Both the position numbers and the translations under genes were made by a program. Below, piece after piece: positions 31,934-43,170 of a DNA stretch of 64,000 nt. Each line of letters starts with the position of its first letter. Positions within the stretch are counted from its first letter, which is position 1. This DNA is from Malaya genurostris (taxonomy: Eukaryota > Arthropoda > Insecta > Diptera > Culicidae). The stretch is from contig NC_080572.1 in the NCBI RefSeq assembly GCF_030247185.1, positions 158,037,080-158,101,079 on the forward strand, in the 5' to 3' direction. The notes below the pieces were generated by a model. The model searched no databases. It saw only the letters and a list, made by a program, of their open reading frames with translations, and was not told where the DNA came from.

Positions 31934-33232
31934 AGGAGTGTATCGAAAAGTAGTTAGCAACATTGATTATTGAAAAAAAAGCGAAAAAAAACATATGTTG
32001 ACATCAGTTTTCGATATATTGTAGAAAAAATACATTTTTATGCATTTCACTGATTATATTGAGGAAAGTCCTAGTTTCTGTGAAACACTCACACTTTGGT
32101 ATTGACATTCTTCATTAAAATCTGCACAGTTACTTTTGTGACTTTCCTGGTGGCAGCTGTTCAGTTTTTTTAACTCCTGCATGTTTTGGGACACTGTACC
32201 TTCCTTCCGAAAGTGTCGCTTGACAATTGCCCAATACCTTTCAATTGGCCGAAGATCCGGGCAGTTCGGTGGGTTGATGTCCATTTCCACGAATTGTACA
32301 TTATTTTTTGACAACCACTGTAGAACGGAGTTGGCGTAGTGGACTGAAGCCAAATCCAGCCAGAAGAGAGGAGGAGCCTTATGCTTTCTGTACAGTGGCA
32401 GCATTCTCTTCTTCAAACATTCTTCCTCGTACACCTTGTCGTTAATTGTGCTCTTCGTGAAGAAAATCGACGACCGCAAACCACAGGTACAAATTGCTTG
32501 CCAGACCAACACCTTCTGCCCAAACTTTTTTATCGCCACCGTGGTGTCAGCGTCGTCCAGATCCTGGTACACAGATTTCGTATAATATTGTGGTCCGGGT
32601 AGTGCTCGAGAGTCTTCCTTGGCGTAGGTTTCGTCGTCGATCAGGATGCATCCGTCTTTATTCTGTAGAATCCGGTTATACAGTTTTCGCGCTCTTGTTT
32701 TGGCCTGAACTTGCTGTACCAAGGACTTTTTCGGCACCTTCTGTTTCTTGTACGTTTTCAGGGAGTTCCGAACTTTGATCCATTGAATCATCACGATGCT
32801 GGTGTTGAACTGCTTGGCCAAATCCCGCGTCGACGCCGATGGGTTTTTCCTGATGTACTCAACCACTTTTAAGTCCCGACTGGGCTGGCTGAGCCCCGTT
32901 TTCCGACCGGATCGAGGCAAATCCTTCATGGAAAGGGTCTTACCGAACTTCTCGATAATATTTTTGACACTGGTGTGGTGTACTTTCACCCGTTTTGTAG
33001 GTTCGTTGTACGTGACACCACATTCTGAGCACCAAGTGTGCAGAATTTTCTTTCGCGTTTCCGGATCAATTCGACTCATCATTGAAACGATAAACCGTAC
33101 CGAAACCAATCGATTGCGCAGCTGTTATTGACATGTAAACAAACATGTCACCGCAAAACACGCTGCAAAAAATTTAGCAATTTCAGAGTAATAACTGTTT
33201 AAATGTTGCTAACTACTTATCGATACACTTCT
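31934..33232 (-). mobile_element. Complete DD37E mariner element, 1299 bp
   Basis: TA on both sides (31932-31933, 33233-33234). Inverted ends of about 28 bp: AGTGTATCGAAAAGTAGTTA at left, AGTGTATCGATAAGTAGTTA on the opposite strand at right, both followed by GCAACATT. It contains one intact transposase ORF, and its length is normal for a complete mariner. It landed in the satellite-like repeat. Confidence 0.95.
32054..33079 (-). CDS. Mariner DD37E transposase
   Basis: About 341 residues from the chosen start MSRIDPETRKKIL (an upstream ATG at 33109 would add 10 residues with no family resemblance). Two helix-turn-helix domains occupy roughly the first 110 residues, joined by a GRKTG linker, for binding the inverted ends. 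The catalytic domain has Asp in LIDDETY, Asp in LFWLDLASVHYA and Glu in CPDLRPIERYW, with 37 residues between the last two. The enzyme would cut and rejoin its element at TA sites in the nucleus. No frameshift or stop; the copy may be active. The C-terminus after the Glu looks normal in length, so I see no truncation. Confidence 0.93.
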   Translation of the reverse strand: MSRIDPETRKKILHTWCSECGVTYNEPTKRVKVHHTSVKNIIEKFGKTLSMKDLPRSGRKTGLSQPSRDLKVVEYIRKNPSASTRDLAKQFNTSIVMIQWIKVRNSLKTYKKQKVPKKSLVQQVQAKTRARKLYNRILQNKDGCILIDDETYAKEDSRALPGPQYYTKSVYQDLDDADTTVAIKKFGQKVLVWQAICTCGLRSSIFFTKSTINDKVYEEECLKKRMLPLYRKHKAPPLFWLDLASVHYANSVLQWLSKNNVQFVEMDINPPNCPDLRPIERYWAIVKRHFRKEGTVSQNMQELKKLNSCHQESHKSNCADFNEECQYQSVSVSQKLGLSSI

Positions 33233-33920
33233 TACGCAACGATACGTGCGGCTTTGCTCAGTTCGCAGCGTGCTTTGTTCAATTTCGTATAGCGTGAAAG
33301 GTTGCCACATTTAAATTTTTATTTTTTTATTAAAAAAATGTAAATTTCTTAATATTGTATTTAATTTGTACCTACTTGTTATTCATGATAACGGTGCTTT
33401 TCTATAAAGTACAATTACCTTTCTCATAAAGAAAGCTTATGCAATCACTTGAAAAATTGACTAGTGAAAATTGGCGCAGAGGGCTAAGTGTTCTATATCA
33501 TTCGACACAGATCATCGAGCTGAGCAATGTATGTTTCTGTGCGTGTATGTGTGTGTATGTGTCAAACAATGTCACTCATAAAATAAAAAATCTCGTAGTC
33601 CCATAGGTTGCTATTGAATTTCACCATGCTTTCATAGGGTAAAGTGTGTTTAAAATTGCACACCGTCATTTAGAGAAACGATGCAAACAATGGAAAAAAT
33701 CCTTCAAGATTTGGCTTAAAACTGATTCAATTTGTAGGCTATATTAGTTACATACTAAACGAACCGACTTCGGCTATACTGGTTCCAGAAGTACCGGAAA
33801 TAGTGATCAAAAAGTTTAAAACGAGACTCTCTCAATTTTCTCATAGAAGAATTGATGAATTTTTACAAACAGGCTCAAATAAAAGTTCATATAGTCTCAT
33901 AGATCGTTGATCGTTGTCTT
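33233..33920 (-). repeat. Satellite-like family, reverse orientation, with palindromic end
   Basis: 33418-33436 carries CCTTTCTCATAAAGAAAGC, then a TG-rich tract near 33530-33562, then sequence matching the reverse complement of 3421-5000, including the CACACCGTCA-type block near 33659. Continues 31110-31933 across the mariner. Confidence 0.7.
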
Positions 33921-33939
33921 ATAGATTGTCGGCGCTCCA

Positions 33940-34435
33940 ATATGTGATGTTACGGACGACTCAGTCATGTCCCCGGCGGTGGATCATTGGTGTCCGCACC
34001 ACTTCCTCAGCAGCGCGCACAGCATTCCCGTTACTGTTGTGTCAAAAACGTTCCACGTGTCTTCGACGCAACACACCTCCTCGACAATGTTGTCAACTGT
34101 CACGCCGCGCATATCCCTGCCCACCTCCGCGAACCTAGGGCATTCAAAGACGACGTGCGCCGGTTTTCCTCCACGTTTACACACTCCGGACAAAGAGGGG
34201 AAGACGCTTGACCAAACCGAATCAGATACTTCCAGAAACAGCCATGCCCAGACAGAAATTGCGTCAGCTGGAAGTTTACCTGTCCATGCTTCCTGTTCAC
34301 CTACGCCAAAACGTTTGGGATCAGTCGGTGGGTCCACCTTCCGTTCGCCGCATTGTCCCACTTGGACTGCTTTATCGCATTTGTGATGTGATGGGCTATC
34401 TGCAGTGCAACAACCAACCTGAGAGGTGGGAGGGG
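33940..34435 (-). pseudogene. R1-type non-LTR retrotransposon remnant, C-terminal zinc-finger region
   Basis: Minus strand, over two frames, reads a GRWTHRLIP motif (near 34320-34350), then QLTQFLSGHGCF (near 34235-34275), then CPEC...HVVFECPRF near 34150-34200, the CCHC-type finger found after the reverse transcriptase in R1-like elements. Frameshifts break it. It is separated from the rest of the copy by about 300 bp of unrelated sequence (34436-34735) that replaced the thumb region. Confidence 0.8.
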
Positions 34436-34735
34436 TGTTTTATATAACGTCGCGAAATGTCATTTATATAATGAACAAAGCGTTTTCCAACTGTTTACCG
34501 CACTTATATTTACTTCTTTTTCAAAAAATTTGCACATACCCTCTTTGCCAGAGTCCAAGTTTGATTACGGTGTTACCCGTGGTACTGTTTTTACTGACTG
34601 ATATTCACTAAATAGGCTACACGGTAATGTATAAACTTCACTAATATATTAGCTGTACTAGCTAAGGTATAGTGAATTATGTTTTTGAAAGATCTTTTGA
34701 TATGATTTTGGCCTGATCTTGATCTATGATAAAAT

Positions 34736-36530
34736 TAGGGCAGCTTCACTCCATTTATCCATCTTTTGACAGTGTCGATTGACTCCGATGCTAGCATTTC
34801 GACTTCATCGATTGATTCGCCAGATACCGCTAAGACAACGTCGTCTGCGAAGCCCATGATAATGACGCCTGACAGGAAGCTTCAGTGATAACACACCTTT
34901 GTACATTGCGTACCAGAGCGTTGGGCCAAGTATTGACCCCTGTGGAACACCTGCTGTCACTTTAAACGATCTCTACCCTACGTTGGTTTCGTACACAAGA
35001 ACTCTATTCTGGAAGTCATTCCTTAGAATCCTACACAGATAGTTGGGAACCCGCATATCATGCAGGGCTGCAGCGTTAGCTTCCCAATTGGCTCTGTTAA
35101 ACGCGTTTTTAACGTCTATCGTTACCACGGCGCAGTAGCGATCTCCTCTCCGCTTTTGCAAGGTTGCCCTTTCCACCTTCTCAACGAACTGCATCGTAGA
35201 CAGCCCTCTCTTACTTTCGGTATACTCGGTTAGCCTGTTAAGGATGATCCTCTCCAGAAGTTTTCCGAGCGTATCCAACAGGCAGATCGGCCTGTACGAT
35301 GCTGGATCTCCCAGCTGCTTTCCTGGTTTTGGTAGCAGCACAAGTTTTTGGACCTTCCATATATCCGGTAAGTTGCCTTCCTCTAGGCATTTCTGCAACA
35401 CTGACCTAAACATATCTGGAAACTCCAGGATCGCTACCTTCAACCTTTCCCCTTGATCTGCTTGATAGCTCGTTTGAAGGCAACCTTGATAGCTCCACGG
35501 AACGCAGCCATGTGCTCTTCTCTGTCGACCTCAGTTCTTGCCCTCTGAAATAGTCTCTTAGCTCGGAGGCAAGTCGCACGGAGGTTATTGAGCGTAGCAT
35601 TTCACCAGTACGCTGGGCGTATACCGTTTCTTGGTTCAATCTTCCTCGGCATTGCTGCATCACATGCCGTTACTAACGCTTCCGTCAACCACCACGGGTT
35701 GAAGTTTGCCGCATCGCTGTTTGGCCGAAGTGCCTCGATAAAAGTCTCCCTGTCGAATTCCTTCGTCTTCCACCTCCGTATGGACGTGGGAGCTCTCTGG
35801 CCTATCTTGTAGAGGATCGCCTGGCGGTCGCTGTGGGAGTATTCCTTACTCACCCTCCAGTCCGTGTCTTCCATCAACGATAGACTACAGAATGTAATGT
35901 CGATGATGGATTAACGACCGTCTTTGCGGAATGTGATGACTGTTCTTACATTGCACAGCTTTACATCCAGCTTTGCCAGAGCTACAAGTAGGCTATATCC
36001 TCTCGCATTGGTTTGCCGGCTGCCTCACTCAACGGCCCAGGCGTTAAAATCGCCGCCGATGACTACTGGCCTACGTCTTACCAGCTTGTCGGTGAGTGCA
36101 TCCAACATCCGGTTGTATTGCTCCTCCTTCCATCTTGGAGCCGCAAAGCAGCTACATACGACGACACCGTTAACTTTGGCGATCACGAATCCTTCGTTTT
36201 CCACCACTTCCTGTATAGGGAATCTGTCCATAACTTGTATAGCTGCCATTCCTGCTACATCCGCTACCCAAATGCCGTTCTCAGGAGGAACCCGATACGG
36301 CTCTGCGATGATCGCAACATCACACTTCGTCTCTGTTGTCGACTGCCTGCCTCCACCTTCACCTTTTTTAGACCGGGCATTTATAGCCTCCCGTCGGATG
36401 GCCATTTCCTTCCTTCGGCTTGCACAGCATGCATTTGGGTTGCTTCGTGCAGTCTCGAGCAACGTGTCCGTTTTCGTCGAATTACCAGCACCGTTTGGAC
36501 CTGTCTGGTCCTTTGTAGTGTCTGGACTGG
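34736..36530 (-). pseudogene. R1-type non-LTR remnant: ORF1 end, endonuclease and reverse transcriptase
   Basis: On the minus strand, in order: an ORF1 tail with a CCHC-like HVARDC...CMLC motif (36440-36530); an endonuclease with VAIIAEPYR and VIGGDFNAW (36025-36370); WRVSKEYSHSDRQAI and FNPWWLTEAL (35602-35877); a reverse transcriptase with LLPKPGK...YRPICLLDT (about 35270-35340) and VVTIDVKNAFNRANW (35070-35140); GVPQGSILGP across a frame change (near 34920-34960); and GFADDVVLAV read from 34800-34850. Clade R1 is inferred from the KPGK/YRPICLLDT style and the C-terminal finger. Several frameshifts and stops; not active. Long plus-strand ORFs here are shadows. Confidence 0.83.
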
Positions 36531-36540
36531 TGACAGGGGG

Positions 36541-36989
36541 GGTTTATTCAGTACCCTCCCGACCGAATTCCCTCTACCGAGCAGGATTAGACTTGGGCAA
36601 CAGTCCTATATTGATGGGGGCGCCAGGTGCCCATCAAGTTCCGTTAGTGGTTTGAAATTTTCTAGCCCTCAAACTATTCATTCCTTAGCATGGGTCGCAT
36701 TACACCTTGAATTAGGGCTTCGTATTAAGACAGATGGGGTAGGAATTTTCAGGTTGGGGGTATCAGGACACGGGATATCGGGCTTGTGCATCTTGAGCGG
36801 CACACGGTCGCTATAGTAGGGCTTGTTTGCGGATACCTGCAGCTAGAAGTTTAACAGAGCCCACTGTCAAACCCCACCACATCCTAGACGAGCCCTACAA
36901 CTCACAGTGGCCTGGGGAGTGGTCGTTAAGCCCTTGGACATGGTCCCTGCTGCCCGACGTAAAAACCGACTTTTGAACGGAGGCCCGGA
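36541..36989. other. Unassigned GC-richer stretch
   Basis: Borders the R1 remnant and may be its upstream part or another element's leader, but no motif could be recognised. The open frame on the plus strand has no family resemblance. Confidence 0.3.
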
Positions 36990-37510
36990 GGACCGTGTGT
37001 CATATACCGTTTGACTCAGTTCGTCGAGTACGCAAAATGTCTCTGTGTGTGTAAGTGCGTTTGTGTGGTTTTCTCGGAGATGATTGGTCCGATTTTCACA
37101 AATTTACATTCAAATGAAAGGTCTTGTGGTCCCATACAAAAATCCTGGATATTATTTGGATATTCTCAAAGATGGCTAAGCCGTGTTCCACAAACTTAGA
37201 TTCAATTGAAAGGTACAATCGTCCCATATAAAGTTCCTGAATTTTATTTCGGTCTGACTTCCGGTTCGGAAATTACAGTTTGATCAGTAAAAAAATATCC
37301 TATATTAAATTATTTCCTCACTTTTCTCAGAACACCATCTCTGAGATTAGAAATTATAAAAACATAGAAATTTTGTTACGGGTTTTGTCTATCTATTTGT
37401 AGTGACTTTATTTTATAATTCTGGAACCGGATCGGATCCTCATGAAATTCAGCAATTCCGTATGGGAGCACGAGACCTTTCATTTGAATCTAAGTTTGTC
37501 AAAATCATTT
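36990..37510. repeat. Satellite-like family member
   Basis: Shares ACCGTTTGACTCAGTTCGTC, a TGTG-rich tract, and several TTCACAAA...CATTCAAATGAAAGGTC blocks with the family at 3421-4830 and 29611-29900. Confidence 0.6.
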
Positions 37511-37762
37511 TTTTTCGGAATTTTTCTTTCGGATATAATTATTAGGAACAAATTTTATTTTTTAATACAAAATAATGTTTTAATATGTACCATGATCGAT
37601 CAACTTTTGATAACAATAAGATAAATTCTGATTCGGTGAATAGTTTTGAAAAAATATCGATTATTATAAGGGTGCTCACCCGGATTTACTCTAAATGAAT
37701 TATTTAATGATCGAATTTCTTAAAATTACAAAAATATATATTCTATAGCATAGTATAATATA

Positions 37763-38029
37763 TTAATGTATATGAACCACATTTTTTGTGAGTTCCGATG
37801 CATTAGTATTATTACTATTAACATCAATGCTATCCACACCTTCTGATAACAACTTAACAGCTTTAACGTTTGGATCTCGTGAGTCGTATTGGTGCGCCTT
37901 GTAGATAGCCGATATTACAAACACAAGGAAAATGGTATAAAAGAAGTATGGCAGGTATGGTTGTATATCTTTGATGATGTAGAAAATCTGTAGTGATTGA
38001 ATAACGTAAGCCGGTAGTTCACTTTGGTG
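37763..38029 (-). CDS. Putative terminal exon of a host gene, unknown membrane protein
   Basis: On the minus strand an AG acceptor with a strong pyrimidine tract (TTTTTTCCATTTTCTTTTCAG, just above 38029) opens an 88-codon frame ending TAA at 37763-37765. It has no ATG, as expected for an internal start. The protein begins HQSELPAYVIQSLQIFYIIK, has one clear membrane segment (YLPYFFYTIFLVFVISAIY), then a polar tail with several Asn and Ser. AATAAA lies about 205 nt past the stop (37554-37559). Nothing resembles a transposon protein. I do not recognise the family. The upstream exon would lie at higher coordinates, perhaps beyond the retroelements at 38300 and above, which would then be intronic. 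Confidence 0.5.
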   Translation of the reverse strand, partial: HQSELPAYVIQSLQIFYIIKDIQPYLPYFFYTIFLVFVISAIYKAHQYDSRDPNVKAVKLLSEGVDSIDVNSNNTNASELTKNVVHIH

Positions 38030-38299
38030 CTGAAAAGAAAATGGAAAAAAGTAAACAATATACGCAGAGAAAAAAAATGTAAAATTATGATCTAATATTG
38101 AGACTATTTCCGAGATTTATTTTATTGAAATGCTGACAAAAGAAAATCTAGCCGGAGACGGTAAATATCAATATCAATGAATTGAAACAGTTTTGAGCCA
38201 AAAGAAGAAAATAATCCATATCATGCAGCTTAGCTCTAAATGATGGGTTGCAATTTCATACATTCTACACTAACTAATGAGGAAACAATACTTTTCAAA

Positions 38300-39611
38300 T
38301 TTTTTTATTTGATCACCACACTCCCCCACACCAAAAAGCTACAATTTGGAGCCCCCTGGTAGTGGACGCTGAGATTCTATTTATTCATGCTTTGATGTGC
38401 AACTTATTATTACCATAAAATGGAGTCCCAGTGGAAAAGATTTCCTTTTAAGGGATCCACAATTTAATACTACGCTACGCTGGAAAGAAAGTACAAATAT
38501 ATTAGGAATTTAGTTATGAATATGAAATACTGTTGACGATAAATACATTATAAAGCAAAAAACTACAATAGCTAAATATTTCGCTCAGTCTGTGTTTAAA
38601 ATGGTACTTTAGTCTAACCGCAAATGTGGCACGGTTGTTTATACCTTGTATATCCGGTGGAAGTTCATTATATTTAGTTGGACCAACAAAAAGGATCCGT
38701 CTTTAATTAATGCTTGTAACTGCTCGAACACGAAACAAATTGATACTACGGTGTGTTGTTCGAGAATGGGATATAGTTAGGAACTGTAGATTATGGTGAA
38801 TTGTGGAGTTATACAGATTATCATGGACGAATAGCAACGTTTGGACATCACATAAGTATGTTATTGGTAAAACATTATGGTTTCTGTCAGAGTATAACAA
38901 TAGGCTCGAGAGGAAAAAGGGTTTAGTGAAAATGATTTTTAGGCATATGTTTTGTAGAGTTTCTTCAAATAGATAAGAACTAGCGGCTCGCCCCCAAACT
39001 AGAACTAGCGGCTCGCCCCCAAACTAGAACTAGCGGCTTGCCCCCTCACCGATACTAAGTAGTTGAGCTGAAAATAAAAATTTAATAGAGCACACTGGGG
39101 AACAAAGGACTTGACTCTTCAAAAAATACCACAATACAACGCCAAGTGCTTGCAACAAACTTTATGTGGTGAGTCCAAGTTAATGTGGGGTCGAAATATA
39201 TGCCCAGATACTTGAAATGATCAATTTTTTCAATAATATTGTGTCCGAACTGGGGATGATTATGCGTTGGTATGAGTTTCCTTATGGAACGAAAAATCAT
39301 ATACTTAGTCTTTGTGGCATTTAATGATAATAAGTTCGCATTAAAATATTGAACAAGAATTCTTAAATCACATTCCATTGAGTTAATAACAGCATTGATG
39401 TCACTGTTAGGATAGAACAGAGCTATGTAGTCGGCGAATAGTCTAATATTATTTCCTTGTGGAACACCAATGTTTAGTGGAGCAAGGTTGCTGCTGTCAC
39501 TTTCGATGGAAACAAATTGTTTTCTATTAGTCAAGTAACTACGGATAATTAAATTAGCAATGCCCCTGATACCATAGCAACCGAGTTTGTCCAAAAGTAT
39601 AATATGATCTA
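38300..39611 (-). pseudogene. CR1/L2-type non-LTR remnant, reverse transcriptase C-terminal part and 3' UTR
   Basis: The minus strand reads LDKLGCYGIRGIANLIIRSY, GVPQGNN, then directly RLFADYIALFYP (a segment between them is missing), KYLGIYFDPTLTW, and lower down YLCDVQTLLFVHDNLYN and LFRVRAVTS. These match, at lower identity, the better copy at 56976-58312. The FADD box reads FADY, so the catalytic pair is damaged. The 3' UTR shares a CTCCCCCACACCAAAAAGCT block with 58905-58930 in reverse. The 5' part continues beyond the mariner at 40808-40850 (LKKAFDKL). Confidence 0.8.
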
Positions 39612-40807
39612 ACAGTTCGGCTGAAAAGTTCGTATCGTTTAATAGAAACACATTTTTTTTGCCAAAATTTGTTTTTATTATTCAACATAATTGCCATCAG
39701 AGGCGATACAGTGATTATAGCGATCTTCCAACTTTTCGATACCTTTTTTGTAGTACGATTTGTCCTTTGCCTCAAAATGGGCCTCAGTTTCAGCGATTAC
39801 CTCTTCATTGCTTCTAAATATTTTACCAGCGAGCATTCTCTTGAGGTCTGAGAACAGGATAAAGTCACTGGGGGCCAAATCTGGAGAATACGGTGGATGA
39901 GGGAGCAATTCGAAGCCCAATTCGTTCAATTTCAGCATGGTTTTCATCGACTTGTGACACGGTGCATTGTCTTGATGAAACAAAACTTTTTTCTTCTTCA
40001 AATGAGGCCGTTTTTTGAAATTTCGTCCTTCAAACTTTCTAATAACGCTATATAATAGTCACAGTTGATGGTTTTTCCCTTTTCAAGGTAGTCGATGAAA
40101 ATACCATGCGAATCCCAAAATACAGACGCCATAACCTTACCGGCCGATTGTTGAGTCTTTCCACGCTTTGGGTTCGGTTCATCGCGTGCAGTCCACTCAG
40201 CTGACTGTCGATTGGACTCCGGAGTGAAGTGATGGAGCCAAGTTTCGTCCATTGTTATATATCGACGAAAAAAATCGGTTTTATTTCGATATAACAGCTC
40301 CAAACACTGCTCAGAATCATCAATTCGTTGTTGTTTTTGATCGATTGTGAGCTCACGCGGCACCCATTTTGCACAAAGCTTTCTCATATCCAAATATTCG
40401 TGAATAATATGTCCAACACGTTCCTTTGATATCTTTAGGGTGTCAGCTATCTCGACCAACTTCACTTTACGGTCATTGAAAATCATTTTGTGGATTTTTT
40501 TCACGTTTTCATCGGTAACAGCCACTTACGAATTGTTGCTTCGCCCGGTGCAGAGTCTGGATAACATTCATCAAGCCATTTTTTGGTATCGGCGGCACTT
40601 TTTTTCATCAAAAAGTAGTGTTTCATCAACACACGAAATTCCTTTTTTTCCATTTTTTTCACAATAACAAAAGTAGCTTCACTCAAAATGCAATATCTCT
40701 CAAACTAATAATCCGACAGCTGTCAAATTTATACACTGAAAATGGTATGGTTTTAATTCTAGTGGCGCCCTCTCATAGAAACGATACAAACTTTTCAGCC
40801 GATCTGT
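39612..40807 (-). mobile_element. Mariner element (DD34D), 1196 bp, inactivated
   Basis: TA on both sides (39610-39611, 40808-40809). Inverted ends ACAGTTCGGCTGAAAAGTT at left and ACAGATCGGCTGAAAAGTT on the opposite strand at right. It splits the KAFDxLDH motif of the CR1/L2-type host, whose frame resumes across the TA. Confidence 0.9.
39678..40686 (-). pseudogene. Mariner DD34D transposase, broken by frameshifts and a deletion
   Basis: Three overlapping frames: residues like MEKKEFRVLMKHYFLMKK (40501-40686) for the N-terminal helix-turn-helix; AVTDENVKKIHKMI to YITMDETWLHHF (39998-40525) with the first catalytic Asp; and VLFHQDNAPCHKS to YSPDLAPSDF (39678-40001) with the second and third, 34 residues apart. 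Roughly 25 residues between the two N-terminal helices seem to be deleted at the first frame change. The catalytic triad is intact, but the gene cannot make one protein. Confidence 0.9.
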
Positions 40808-40850
40808 TAATTTGTCAAAAGCTTTTTTAAGGTTTAAAAAAACACTCGAT
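40808..40850 (-). pseudogene. CR1/L2-type remnant, continuation past the mariner
   Basis: Minus strand gives LKKAFDKL, the start of the palm motif that continues at 39609 downward. Beyond 40850 the element is lost. Confidence 0.6.
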
Positions 40851-41084
40851 ATTCGATTTCGCTAAAAAAGTTTGTTCTGACTCTGTTCCGGAATAGACGA
40901 TCATGCGCGTCACCAGGGCCGGTGAAAGAGGTTGGTACGGTGGGTAGCACTACCCACCCGAAAATTCCAAAGGTGGGTAATTACCCACCTGAAATTTCGA
41001 ACAAAAAACAATGGAAATATTAGCAGTGGAGTAATAATAAGAATATTTCTATTGTAATTCGGAATAATAAATAAAATCAAAATT
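40851..41084. other. Unassigned stretch with possible hAT-like end
   Basis: CAGGGCCGGTGAAAG at 40914 resembles a hAT terminus, followed by a self-complementary GGTGGGTAG...CTACCCACC motif. No matching right end or target duplication was found. Confidence 0.3.
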
Positions 41085-41520
41085 ATAGAATGCTAGTTCT
41101 CAAGGTAGAGCAAGGATGTGAAGATATACCGCAGAAAGCTGAGACGTGACAAGGGTCATTTGAGCAGGCAGAAATCTTTTAGTAACCTAACTTTTCCCTT
41201 CCAGCAAAGGAGCCGAGCTTAAGCATCTCATCAATGCGAATCACTCGGGTATCTGAGATACCGGAAAATACCGATAAAGGTCTTTTACACTTTACATTCC
41301 GAACCGGAAAAAGAAGAATGCAGTAGCAAGTAGAAAGTAACAACTTTTGGTAGTTTTGCCGGAATAGTAAATATTAGAAGACCTTTATCGGAATTTTCCG
41401 GCAGATGTTTAAGGTCGACTCCTCTTGTAAAAAGTGAAAGTTAAGTTACTAAAAGATTTCTGCATGATGAAATGAACCTTGTCACATCTCACCTTCTATA
41501 TCTTCACATGCAGAAAATCA
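41085..41520. mobile_element. Fold-back (long inverted repeat) element, about 436 bp
   Basis: 41090-41290 and 41380-41520 are inverted copies of each other: the left holds GTGACAAGG and AATCTTTTAGTAACCTAAC, the right holds GTTACTAAAAGATTTCTG and CCTTGTCAC. Also related to 18640-18910. No gene. Confidence 0.65.
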
Positions 41521-42599
41521 CTCAAAATCTTTTGACGTAGGACTACGTTTTTTTTATTCAATAATATAATATAATTTTAAGGCACACTGCTTAAGCTCTA
41601 AGATGCTAAGGGTATTTCCTAATCTTAAATAACGACTAACTTAAAACTAGTATCATTAGGTAATGTCGTGTCGGGGTCGCGGATTCTCGAAAGCTTTCTC
41701 GAACTTTATGGTGGCGATCAGCAAAGGCGAGTGAATTTAATATAGCATGAGAGTCTTCCAGATGGCGTTGGTAAATATCTATGTTGGCCGCATCATTCAG
41801 TCCGTGTGGGTCCGCGGGAAAAATTATCAGGCAACAAAGACTCGGCGGGTGGCCCGCAGCCTGGTCATCGACTGGAGCGGTTCTCCGTTGTCGGTGATTG
41901 TGATGTTACTGAAGAGAATGAAAGAGACGTAAATATTGTGGAAAACGAGGTAAAAAGGAGATGTGGGAACAGCATGTCTCAATACGACAGAGATCTAATT
42001 AGTTTCCATCGAGATGGTGAAGAGACGGGGGAAAGGAGAACAAAAAAGTTAGTGACAAAAAAACTAAGATCTTGTTAGTTCCAATAAAGATGGTAGATAG
42101 GGACGGGGATCGAGAGAATCGGGCGGATGGCTACGTTTTTGCTTTCTATACCGGTGTGCAAATTCAAAATACTGAGAACCGTACAAACAGTGCTCAGGTT
42201 TTGAACATCTATTTCTCAATCATTTTTTATTAATTTTCCATATCATTCCATAAACTGCATTAAAAATATTTCTACAGTTCTATTGGAGTAGATGAATCTA
42301 TATCTATAAAATCATTTATTATTTTTATAAATCATATTTCAGATAATTGGTGATCGAAATTTCAGTTAGTAACGAAAATCTTTGTCATGGTTTCTTCTAA
42401 CAAATACATACAAGTTCGCGGTTTCCATTAAATTTCTGCGTTTCAATGAGTGTGTTCGCTTCTAAGAAAATCACTCATACAAACCAAGATTCTGTATCGA
42501 ATAAACTTCAACTCTGTGTGGTTCAGAAAAGAAGTAAAAGTTGCTAACACATCGTTCAAACAGTCCAGGAACTAATCAGAAAATCATAGTCTCGCGTGC
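41521..42599. other. Unassigned stretch
   Basis: 41740-42080 has open frames and higher GC but no recognisable domain. 42150-42350 shows weak likeness to 22985-23160 (a GCTTTCTAT, TGCAAAT and CAGGTTTT-type order), so this may be an old member of the same dispersed repeat. Confidence 0.3.
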
Positions 42600-43075
42600 A
42601 GGCATATTTTTTATTCATCAACATTATCATCTTCAAATGACATACAATCGTTTTAGCACTTTTCGTAATTTTTCAATACCATCCTTATAGAATGATTTGT
42701 CACTGGTCTAAACATCGGCTTCCTTTGCGGCGATGGCAGTTTTATTCGAGCCAAAAAATTTTCGCTGGCGTGTCTTTTTCTAATCCGCAAATGACAAGCA
42801 ATCGCTGGGGCTAGGTAATTGTGAACAAGGTGGATGAGGAAACAGATCGCAGCCCAATTCGTTTAATTTTGTCATTGTTTTCATTGACTTATGGCACGGT
42901 GCATTGTCTTGGTTAATGGTGAATCACTTTTGATGGTACTTTCCTGTTCAAGATAGTCGATGTTAATTATACCTCGAACATCTAAAAAACTTATGCCATG
43001 ATTGTTCCAGCTACCTGTTACGTTTTCAGATGGCTTTCCCAGTCTGAATGCTGGTATGACTCCGGATAAAAAGAG
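42600..43075 (-). pseudogene. Decayed mariner transposase remnant
   Basis: The minus strand, over several frames, gives QDNAPCHKSMKTMTKLNELG and FYKDGIEKLRK-like motifs, matching the C-terminal half of the transposase at 39678-40001. Multiple stops and small deletions. No inverted ends were seen. Confidence 0.75.
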
Positions 43076-43170
43076 TAGAATTCAAATTCAATTCAAATTC
43101 AATTTGTTGAAAAATTGCCTGACTCTGCCAAAGGCGCTTATTGAATTTATTCAATAGGCTTCTTGAGGAT

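Noticed and set aside
33967..34386. Plus-strand ORF of 139 codons
   Set aside because: Shadow of the R1-type C-terminal region, whose zinc-finger motif reads on the minus strand.
35924..36816. Plus-strand ORFs of 243 and 267 codons
   Set aside because: Shadows of the R1-type endonuclease and ORF1 end; no domain in the plus frames.
41740..42078. Two overlapping open frames, considered as a host exon
   Set aside because: No splice signals in consistent phase, no recognisable domain, and the neighbouring sequence resembles a dispersed repeat.
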